This document shows positions 26,453-33,733 of a stretch of 64,000 nucleotides of DNA, piece after piece (within the stretch, counting starts at the first letter, position 1; every line of letters starts with the position of its first letter). The stretch lies in the NCBI GenBank assembly GCA_029856155.1, contig JAHQWL010000055.1, forward strand, positions 1-64,000. Reading direction: 5' to 3'. Below the pieces are notes generated by a model that had not been told where the DNA came from, did no database searches, and worked only from the letters and a program-made list of their open reading frames with translations. The DNA is from Promethearchaeia archaeon (lineage in GTDB: Archaea > Asgardarchaeota > Lokiarchaeia > Sigyniarchaeales > SOKP01). Both the position numbers and the translations under genes were made by a program.

Positions 26453-27478
26453 ATGGTTATAAAAACAAATATAACTGAAATGCTTGGGATTAAACACCCT
26501 ATAGTAGCTGCGCCAATGGGACCTTTCTACACGACAAAACTAACAATTGCTGTCTCAGAAGCAGGTGGATTAGGTGTTTTAAGCCATGTAACATTAAGTG
26601 AAGGAATCACCTTAAATCAAATGAAAGAAAGTATGAAAACTGTCGTTGAATTTACTGATAAACCTTTTGGACTAAATATTAGAACAGCAGCATTGCAACC
26701 TGATGCGATAAAACTATGTAGGCAGATTCCTAGATTTATAATGGACAATCCAAAAATTAAAGAACAATGTACCTACTTAATTACAAGCGCAGGATCTCCA
26801 AAAATGTTATATAACAAATATTTTAAGGCACTAAAAGAAACATCCAATATCAAAAATTTTCATGTTATCCCTTCTTTAAATTTAGCGAAAAAAGTAATAA
26901 AATTTGGAGTTGATGGGATTGTCGCAACTGGACATGAGGGGGGAGGGCATCAATCTTATGAAAATACAAGTACTTTAATTCTCTTACAACAAATTAGACA
27001 AGAATTCCCAGAAATCCCTATGATAGCTTGTGGAGGTTATGCTACTGGAGAAGGATTAGCTTCAGCTTTAGCTATGGGTGCAGGGGCAATTGCTATGGGA
27101 ACAAGACTCATTGCGTCAAGTGAATGTGAGTTTCATGAAAATTACAAAAATGAGGTTAAAAATTCAACAATCTCTGATACAAAATTAGTTACAGGAGTTT
27201 TTGGACCTGCAAGAGTATTGAAGAATAATTATGCGGAAAGCGCTACTACTGTTTTAAACAAAACAGAAAAAAGAGCTGAAGAAACCTCTATATCAGTAAT
27301 AAGAGATGATGTAATAAAATTAGAGAAGGCATATAAAGGAGATGTTAATAATGGTATTGTTCTCTTAGGACAGAGTTGTGGGCTGATAGAGGAAATTGAG
27401 AGCGTATCAGACATAATTAATTCAATTGTACATAGTGCTGAGAAATGTCTAAAGACTGCATATTACATGGTAAATTGA
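26453..27478 (+). CDS. Nitronate monooxygenase / FabK-like flavin oxidoreductase
   Basis: An FMN TIM-barrel enzyme of 341 residues. It opens with the family's GIKHPIVAAPMG, has the phosphate-binding GHEGGGHQSYENT and the ACGGYATGEGLASALAMGAGA stretch (ACGGYATGEG, ALAMGAGAIAMGTR). Members oxidise nitronates or reduce enoyl-acyl carriers. AAAGGT precedes the ATG. Behind a FadR-type palindrome, the enoyl-reductase role is worth considering; the sequence alone favours the nitronate monooxygenase group. The small gene at 27511 follows after 32 bases. Confidence 0.82.
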   Translation: MVIKTNITEMLGIKHPIVAAPMGPFYTTKLTIAVSEAGGLGVLSHVTLSEGITLNQMKESMKTVVEFTDKPFGLNIRTAALQPDAIKLCRQIPRFIMDNPKIKEQCTYLITSAGSPKMLYNKYFKALKETSNIKNFHVIPSLNLAKKVIKFGVDGIVATGHEGGGHQSYENTSTLILLQQIRQEFPEIPMIACGGYATGEGLASALAMGAGAIAMGTRLIASSECEFHENYKNEVKNSTISDTKLVTGVFGPARVLKNNYAESATTVLNKTEKRAEETSISVIRDDVIKLEKAYKGDVNNGIVLLGQSCGLIEEIESVSDIINSIVHSAEKCLKTAYYMVN

Positions 27479-27510
27479 GGTATTGTTAAAAGTAAAGGAG
27501 AATTTTAAAA

Positions 27511-27750
27511 ATGACTGAATCTATAATAGCAGCTATATTTCAAATAACTAATATCGCAGAAATAAATAGTTTGAGTTTATCCGATTATGAAAATTCTATC
27601 TATAATTATTTTAGTGATAATAATAGTTCAAACTTTTACCAGCGATATTTTAAATGGTTTAATAATTTGAAATTTGAAAAAACCAATACTTCTTTCTTAA
27701 AGGATTTTGATAAATGGTTTCATGAATTTTTTTTTAAATTTGAATTTTAA
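27511..27750 (+). CDS. Small hypothetical protein, 79 residues, rich in Phe/Asn/Ser
   Basis: Unrecognised. A good ribosome site, AAAGGAG, stands 10 bases before the ATG, and it follows the flavin enzyme closely, so it is probably translated from the same transcript. The second half is very aromatic (RYFKWFNNLKF, WFHEFFFKFEF) without being a membrane helix. It could be a small partner of the flavin enzyme; no function can be given. Confidence 0.5.
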   Translation: MTESIIAAIFQITNIAEINSLSLSDYENSIYNYFSDNNSSNFYQRYFKWFNNLKFEKTNTSFLKDFDKWFHEFFFKFEF

Positions 27751-27823
27751 ATTAAAATCAAATTAGTATGAGACATAAGTTATAAAAACAGAATTGTAAG
27801 AAAAAAATTTTAATTAAAAGAAT

Positions 27824-28912
27824 TTATTTTTGATTTTTCAAATATTCATGCATTTCGACTAAAGTACTTGTTCTTATTAGAGCAGCTTTAAGAAATTGGA
27901 ATCCTATATCGTAAGTTGACCCGTCGCCTCCAATATGTATAACATAAGGCACTTCTCCATCAAATAAACCCTTTGCCTTAAGTATTTTATATGCCGTGCT
28001 TATTCCATCTGCTACAGTAGCACCAGATTCAAAAAGATGATGAACCCATGGCACACGCCAAGAACTTACGTTATCCTTTGAAGTTGATACTTCAGAGCAT
28101 GATGTATTATTTACATAAATGATGTTATCACCTGCAACTTGAGTTGCTGCTGTAGTCATTTGATTTAAAACCATCCCGGCTCCACATCCTGGGCAGAGGC
28201 CATGTCCTGGGGATAAGTGCGTTTGGGGTTCTAATGCTTTTCGGTTAATTCGATATATATCAATTGGTTTATCTGCGCCAAATTGTTCTATTAATCCTTT
28301 TAGTTTAATATTTCTTTGCTCTGTATAAAATATTATTTCGTCAATTTCCTTTTCCATGAATTTTGGCTTAAATAAGTGTCTGAATCGTCCCATAGATTTC
28401 AAATATTCAATAAATTTATCCTTATCTATATCTAATCCTCTATAATATGAGAATTTTGGCATTCCATCCGTTACACGAATAGTATATAGTGGCCAATACC
28501 CACAATCTGTAGCTAATTTCGATATTTTAACAGCATCTTCAGCAGCGTGTCTCCAACCTCTCATACAATCAGAGTATGCTTGAAGAAAAGAAGAGCCATT
28601 AGTTTTTAAAGCCTCAATAATTTTTCCCATAAAATCATTTGGATAAGCAGGGTTCAAGGTAGCTAAGAATAATGCATTAGAACCATAGAAAGCAAAAGGA
28701 GTAACTAAATCTTGTTTTACTCCAACTTTTCCAGGTATCTTCTCTCCTGCGGGACCAGTTGTAGTAGACGCGTAAGGAGGTGTAGCTCCACTTTCTTGTA
28801 TACCAGTATTCATAAACGCTTCATTATCATAATTAAAGAATAAAACGTTGTTTTTTCCATCTCTTGCTAGTAAATCTTCCATTTTTATAATATTTCTTTC
28901 TGGTTGCGACAT
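27824..28912 (-). CDS. porB: Pyruvate-type 2-oxoacid:ferredoxin oxidoreductase beta subunit, circularly permuted
   Basis: Binds thiamine diphosphate and an Fe-S cluster in pyruvate oxidation to acetyl-CoA. The 362 residues carry every PorB landmark but in swapped order. Residues about 21-212 are the usual C-terminal half (YDNEAFMNTGIQ, SGATPPYASTTT, YSDCMRGWRH, GYWPLY, GRFRHL). Residues about 213-346 are the usual N-terminal half (LSPGHGLCPGCGAG, NNTSCSEV, PWVHHLFESGATVADGI, IGGDGSTYDIGFQFL). Cluster Cys C240, C243, C272 and C116 and TPP/Mg residues D330 and N35 are all kept. New termini add 20 residues in front and about 15 behind. The ATG follows the alpha-subunit stop with no gap (TAAATG). 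Substrate pyruvate is inferred. Confidence 0.9.
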   Translation of the reverse strand: MSQPERNIIKMEDLLARDGKNNVLFFNYDNEAFMNTGIQESGATPPYASTTTGPAGEKIPGKVGVKQDLVTPFAFYGSNALFLATLNPAYPNDFMGKIIEALKTNGSSFLQAYSDCMRGWRHAAEDAVKISKLATDCGYWPLYTIRVTDGMPKFSYYRGLDIDKDKFIEYLKSMGRFRHLFKPKFMEKEIDEIIFYTEQRNIKLKGLIEQFGADKPIDIYRINRKALEPQTHLSPGHGLCPGCGAGMVLNQMTTAATQVAGDNIIYVNNTSCSEVSTSKDNVSSWRVPWVHHLFESGATVADGISTAYKILKAKGLFDGEVPYVIHIGGDGSTYDIGFQFLKAALIRTSTLVEMHEYLKNQK

Positions 28913-30142
28913 TTATCTATCTACCCCCAAAATTTTATCTTTTGATTCTCTTACACCGAGATAAGAATAAAGAGATCCTTTCATATCTGTTACAGAAGCC
29001 ATTTTCTTTTTTGCGACAGTAAACTCATCCCTAGTAACATCTCGACCTCCCAAACCTACAATATAGCTTCTAAATATTGTTCCAAGGGGATATAGAGCTG
29101 AGGCAATTGTCATCGAAAATGGAGGTAAAAGTCCATTTAATGAATCTGATTTTTCTAAGATTATTAGTTTCTCGATATTGTGTTCTTGGACTATTTTTTG
29201 CAATTCTTCATAAGGAAATGGTCTGTAAGCACGTATTTTTATTAAACCTATGTCTTTATTTTTTGTCATCCAGCTTATTATGTTCCCACACATTGATCCC
29301 ATTGTAAGAAATGCTGTTTTTGACGAATTATCAAGATTAAATGTTTCAATTAAATCATATTCACGTCCAGTGGCATTCGCAAAATCTTTAAAACATTTTT
29401 TCATTATTCCTAAAACCGGTTTTTTATCTTCCTCCAATCTCATTCTACCCTCCATAAAATAATCAGGTGTCACAATTCCACCCCAAGTACCAGGCTTTTC
29501 AGGTGTTATATGATGCCTTGGCTTCTTTGGAGTTAGTTTTCTGACAACCTCATCGGAGATGAGAGTAAGGTTCTGTACTGAATGTGAAATAATAAAACCA
29601 TCATGCACAAACATCGTTGGAAAAAGAGAATCTTCTGAAATCATAACTGATATGATTGCAGCATCATAGGTCTCTTGCACGTTTTCAGATACAATGCAAT
29701 TCCATCCTAATTCAGAATTAGTTTGTGTGTATTCCCAGCTATTCCAAATTGACAAGTTGGGAGAATTAAATGCTCTCGCTGAAATCATCATGGTTAAAGG
29801 TACTCGCCATCCTACAGCCATAGGTAATGCTTCGGTCATTAATAAATAACCTTGAGAAGCTGTCGCTGTAAAAGTTCTAGCTCCCGCTGCACAAGCAGCT
29901 GTTGAATAACTTATTGCTGCTAATTCTGATTCAACATTTATAAATGCGGCTTTCAATCTTCCTTGATGAACTACATCAGATAGACCTTCAACTGATTGAG
30001 TTTGAGGTGTGATTGGAAATGCACAAATAACATCTGGATCTGTTTGTGTCACTCCGCCTGCTACAGCATAATTGCCTATCATCGTAGTTTCGATAGGCTC
30101 TTTAATTTCCTTGAAAAAAATACGCATTGGTTCTACACTCAT
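28913..30142 (-). CDS. porA: Pyruvate-type 2-oxoacid:ferredoxin oxidoreductase alpha subunit
   Basis: The pyrimidine-binding subunit of the four-part POR enzyme. Landmarks in normal order: GNYAVAGGVTQTDPDVICAFPITPQT, seen as GNYAVAGG and AFPITPQTQSVE; NVESELAAIS with the conserved Glu; TATASQGYLLMTEALP; then a C-terminal domain ending GLGGRDVT. The frame opens at GTG 30178, but GGAGGTGA at 30151-30158 sits 8 bases before ATG at 30142, which I take as the start (409 residues); this leaves a 4-base gap after the gamma-delta gene. The alpha subunit is not rearranged, in contrast to beta. Confidence 0.88.
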   Translation of the reverse strand: MSVEPMRIFFKEIKEPIETTMIGNYAVAGGVTQTDPDVICAFPITPQTQSVEGLSDVVHQGRLKAAFINVESELAAISYSTAACAAGARTFTATASQGYLLMTEALPMAVGWRVPLTMMISARAFNSPNLSIWNSWEYTQTNSELGWNCIVSENVQETYDAAIISVMISEDSLFPTMFVHDGFIISHSVQNLTLISDEVVRKLTPKKPRHHITPEKPGTWGGIVTPDYFMEGRMRLEEDKKPVLGIMKKCFKDFANATGREYDLIETFNLDNSSKTAFLTMGSMCGNIISWMTKNKDIGLIKIRAYRPFPYEELQKIVQEHNIEKLIILEKSDSLNGLLPPFSMTIASALYPLGTIFRSYIVGLGGRDVTRDEFTVAKKKMASVTDMKGSLYSYLGVRESKDKILGVDR

Positions 30143-30146
30143 TGAA

Positions 30147-31145
30147 CTATTCACCTCCACTTTCTTCTGGTATTGCACAAGATGCGGGACCTTGTTTTAA
30201 TTTCTTACTTATAGCTTCTACAGGACATATATTTATACAATTCTGGCATGATTTACAATGAAAACTGTCTATTCCCGCCATGTGCCATAATCCATCATCT
30301 CCCTTTTCTCGAATTATCGCGAAATCTGGGCAAATATACCAACATTGAGCGCAATCAGTACATTTTTCTTTATCCCATATGATGTCCCATTCACCCCATG
30401 TTCCCGTCATTACCTGAGAACTTCCATAGGGAATGATATTTTCGTCACAATACCATACTCCTGCCTTATCCATCTCTTTATATCCCGGTAATCCAGGTTT
30501 TACTTGTTGCCAGGGTACTTTTGTATCTAAAGAAAAATTTATATCTATTCCAAGATCATACAAACAAGTTTCTTCAATAGCTTGTTTTATAGCTTGAATA
30601 TTTTTGCCTGCGATTGCACCTTTGAACCTTCTCATTATGGCATCAGATATTTCATCTAAGGAAAAGAGATAGGATACTCGAATTAAAGCACCTAAAATAA
30701 TAGTATTAGTTATATTTCTACCCAAAACCTCTAAAGCAATTCTCGTTGCATCTATTGTTGCCACATTTATATCTTTTCTTCCTACTATATCTTGGATGGA
30801 AGCTTGATCCATAACAGTATTTACAATTAACCAACCTCCTTTAGGCATACCGGCAGTTACATTAATTTCTCCTAAAAGAGAGGGATCTAAGACAGATACA
30901 AAATGAGGTCCATAAACTTGTTCATTGGATCGCACTAAATCTTCATTTAATGAAAGTCTAACATAACTTTCAGTTGGAGAACCCATTCTTTCAGCGCCGA
31001 AAAGAGGTTGACAAACACCATAGCCGCAAAAAGCTTCTACACACAAATTGGAAGCTGTAACCCCGCCTTGTCCACCTCTCGCATGGAACCTAAGGTTAAC
31101 TACCTCATTTCTTAAAACTTCTTTAATTCGTTCTGGAGTTAACAT
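30147..31145 (-). CDS. POR gamma-delta fusion: 2-oxoacid:ferredoxin oxidoreductase gamma subunit with C-terminal 2x[4Fe-4S] ferredoxin
   Basis: The N-terminal part (about 1-190) is the gamma subunit, with RFHARGGQGGVTASN. The C-terminal part (about 235-325) is a two-cluster ferredoxin (CTDCAQCWYICP and CKSCQNCINICP) equal to a PorD subunit. In many archaea these are separate genes; here they are one chain, with a linker containing KVPWQQVKPG. It carries electrons from the alpha/beta core to external ferredoxin. Start is ATG at 31145; a TTG at 31154 in frame is possible. First gene of the por operon. Confidence 0.88.
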   Translation of the reverse strand: MLTPERIKEVLRNEVVNLRFHARGGQGGVTASNLCVEAFCGYGVCQPLFGAERMGSPTESYVRLSLNEDLVRSNEQVYGPHFVSVLDPSLLGEINVTAGMPKGGWLIVNTVMDQASIQDIVGRKDINVATIDATRIALEVLGRNITNTIILGALIRVSYLFSLDEISDAIMRRFKGAIAGKNIQAIKQAIEETCLYDLGIDINFSLDTKVPWQQVKPGLPGYKEMDKAGVWYCDENIIPYGSSQVMTGTWGEWDIIWDKEKCTDCAQCWYICPDFAIIREKGDDGLWHMAGIDSFHCKSCQNCINICPVEAISKKLKQGPASCAIPEESGGE

Positions 31146-31291
31146 ATTGAGCAAATTTTTAATTGTTTTCTAAATAATCAATTTCGATAAAATAAATCTT
31201 AGGATAAAATTTAAGTTATGTATAATCTTTCTTAAAACTTTCCTAGATCTTGTTTATAAAAAATAGCACATATAATTAGGGAATAGGTTAC

Positions 31292-32539
31292 TTAATTATA
31301 TTCGTTTTCTAGCTTTTTTACAACATCTATACATAAAAGAAGAATGTTTTTAAGTCCTTCTTTTGAAATTAAATCCATATTATCATTTTTAGTATGAACA
31401 AATTTTAAACCTGGTTGAGAACCAAGCCAACAAGCTTCAAAACCTTCGTTAACAATAGGCATATAATCAGACCAAGCTCCAGTAGGAGCATAAATGTCTT
31501 TTAATTTAATATCTAACTCTTTACCACTTTCTAAAAATAACTTATTTAATTTCTTAGAAGAAACTTTTCTTGGAATTCCATATGATGATATTAATCTAAT
31601 TAGTTCATGTCCACCTATTAAATCTAGGTTAATAAAATAAGTCGAATTTTTAGCAAATTGCTCTTTATATTTTTGAATGAAATGAACTGCTCCTCCCAAA
31701 TTTAACTCTTCTGAACTAGTAGACAAAAACAGTAAATCTATATTATTAATTGGATTCATTTTATAATATCTTGCAAGTTCTATTAATACACCCACCGCAG
31801 CTGCATTATCATATGCTCCAGGGGATTCATTGCCGGTTTTATTGAAATAATTAATTGCTCCAATTATAGCAATAATAATACTTAGATCCAATAATATACT
31901 ATTCAAAATAGGTATATTAAAATTAATAATAATTGAAAGTATGCTTAATATAAAATAGATTATCATTAATATCAGAGAACCAAAAACGGAGACAAGAAAT
32001 ATAATAATTCGAGTCGATGTTGGAAATGATTGAGATTTTGAATCCCAATGCCCTATAAAAATTACTTTTGCATAAGATTTGGTACTTTTCAAGATTGTAT
32101 AAATATTTTCTGTCTCATAATTATTTGCCTCATTTCTAAATAATTTAATTTTCGTTGAAACAGATATACCAAGCGCTTTAAATGAGATATAAATAGCAAA
32201 AACAAATACAACAAGTGTTAAAAAAGGACTAATATAGGTTGAGAGAGCCAATAAAATCAATACGGAACCTGTAATTAAAAATATAAATCTTATTAAAATC
32301 CAATTATAAAAAGAGGTTTTAAAAGTGTCTCTGTATATTGGAATATTGCCTACATTTTGAAATTCATCAACTACAATCTCTTTAGCTTTTTTCTCTCCCT
32401 CTGAACCTATCAATCTAGGGAAAGCAAGTCTTTCTGTTATTCGATATACATTATCGACATTAAATTCCTTATCAGAGTTATTTTTATCTACTTTTTTGGT
32501 TTCCAATTCTTCTGATTTCATTTTTGACTCTAAAATCAT
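31292..32539 (-). CDS. Membrane-bound M28-family zinc aminopeptidase
   Basis: A 415-residue protein with hydrophobic segments at about 77-120 and 170-225 and an M28 catalytic domain split around them. Zinc and catalytic residues: H in FIGHWDSKSQS, D in PGAYDNAAAVGVL, EE in STSSEELNLGG, D in INLDLIGGH, H in FVHTKNDN. The peptidase domain probably faces one side of the membrane with the helices as anchors. Its ATG overlaps the stop of the upstream gene (ATGA), so the two are translated together. Substrate peptides unknown. Confidence 0.82.
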   Translation of the reverse strand: MILESKMKSEELETKKVDKNNSDKEFNVDNVYRITERLAFPRLIGSEGEKKAKEIVVDEFQNVGNIPIYRDTFKTSFYNWILIRFIFLITGSVLILLALSTYISPFLTLVVFVFAIYISFKALGISVSTKIKLFRNEANNYETENIYTILKSTKSYAKVIFIGHWDSKSQSFPTSTRIIIFLVSVFGSLILMIIYFILSILSIIINFNIPILNSILLDLSIIIAIIGAINYFNKTGNESPGAYDNAAAVGVLIELARYYKMNPINNIDLLFLSTSSEELNLGGAVHFIQKYKEQFAKNSTYFINLDLIGGHELIRLISSYGIPRKVSSKKLNKLFLESGKELDIKLKDIYAPTGAWSDYMPIVNEGFEACWLGSQPGLKFVHTKNDNMDLISKEGLKNILLLCIDVVKKLENEYN

Positions 32540-33471
32540 ATCTTTTTGTTATTTATAAAATATTTAAACCACTCGATTGGAAGGGTTTTTTTCACTTTTT
32601 CTAAAAATTCTTTAATACCCAGCACACCTAAATCTGAAATAATTCCAGAAATATATTTTGCTGGTGTAATATCAAAATAGTAATTATGGACCTCTAAAAA
32701 TTTATTTGTTATCTCCCTATTATAAACTTCTTTTATTGGTTTTTCTGATATCAAAATACTGTATCCATAATGGCTTTTTAAATTGTATTTATATAAATCA
32801 CACACAGCATACACTTTTATATTTCTTGTATTAGCTAATACTGCCAGGGGAAATGTCCCAATTTTATTGACAATGGAACCATCTATTAAGATACTGTCAA
32901 CACCTACTAAAACCGTGTCAATTTCATCAATAAAAGTACCAATAGCAGCATCTATAATTAAATGAGTTTTAAAATATGGAGATAAGGTTTCAGCAACTCT
33001 CTGCCCTTCGAGGAGAGGTCTTGATTCCAGTACATAAATTTCAATGTTAAATTGTTTGTTTTTCAATAATAGATTGATAATTGTTGAGCTATATGATATC
33101 AACATAACTTTCAGTGGAATTCTCTTGTTTTCTTTCAAAAATCTGTAAAAAAGCAACTCTAAAGATTCTTTCTTTTTCTGTTTATCAACAAGAAACTGCT
33201 TCAATCTTTCTTCTATTATTTCTTTATTTATTATCTCAAAATCATGTATAATATATCCAATTGTATTGATTAAAGGAGCCATACTTGGGCGCGCATCAAT
33301 TATTTGTTTCGATAAAACCATCATTTCTTCTTTAATGTCTTTTTTTGGGTCATGTGTTAGACTAAGTTGAAATTTAATTATTTCAAGAGCTTTATCAATT
33401 AATTCATTCGCTCCAGAGATATTGTCCTCTCTTAATTCTCTTAGTAAATTTTGAATATTTTGTATTTGCAA
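32536..33471 (-). CDS. eIF2B-alpha / ribose-1,5-bisphosphate isomerase-type protein
   Basis: A 311-residue member of the eIF2B alpha-beta-delta / 5-methylthioribose-1-phosphate isomerase / R15P isomerase family. The family core is seen in VLVGVDSILIDGSIVNKIGTFPLA and is followed by NTRNIKVYAVCDLYKY, with Asp in GVDS at the catalytic place. Archaeal relatives are either translation factors or AMP-salvage isomerases; no Rubisco or AMP phosphorylase lies in the window to decide. Start is TTG at 33471, the only usable codon. Coupled to the M28 peptidase gene. Confidence 0.78.
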   Translation of the reverse strand: MQIQNIQNLLRELREDNISGANELIDKALEIIKFQLSLTHDPKKDIKEEMMVLSKQIIDARPSMAPLINTIGYIIHDFEIINKEIIEERLKQFLVDKQKKKESLELLFYRFLKENKRIPLKVMLISYSSTIINLLLKNKQFNIEIYVLESRPLLEGQRVAETLSPYFKTHLIIDAAIGTFIDEIDTVLVGVDSILIDGSIVNKIGTFPLAVLANTRNIKVYAVCDLYKYNLKSHYGYSILISEKPIKEVYNREITNKFLEVHNYYFDITPAKYISGIISDLGVLGIKEFLEKVKKTLPIEWFKYFINNKKI

Positions 33472-33733
33472 TCTGATTTAATTGAATTATTTTTTGAATT
33501 ATTGCCAATTAATTAGGATTAATCAAGCATAATTTAAAAATACAGACAATTAGTAGAACCTTTTAAATATTCGACAGATTGCTAAAGTAATCCAAAAGGG
33601 AAAATATTTCGTCTTTATATAATTTAATCAAATTCTAGCTAAATTAGATTAACTATATACTTCTCATTTAAAAAATAATAATAAAAAAAAATAATTTAAG
33701 TTTTGATTAAGTATCTGTTTTTACTATTTAGCC

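Noticed and set aside
27824..28912. Frameshift or gene fusion as explanation of the odd beta subunit
   Set aside because: The frame is unbroken, every half is complete, and no second beta gene fragment lies in the flanking DNA; an assembly chimera remains the only artefact to test.
33472..33733. Possible small RNA or gene in the 262-base gap after the protease
   Set aside because: No frame, no structured GC-rich segment; only AT-rich DNA suitable for a terminator and a promoter.
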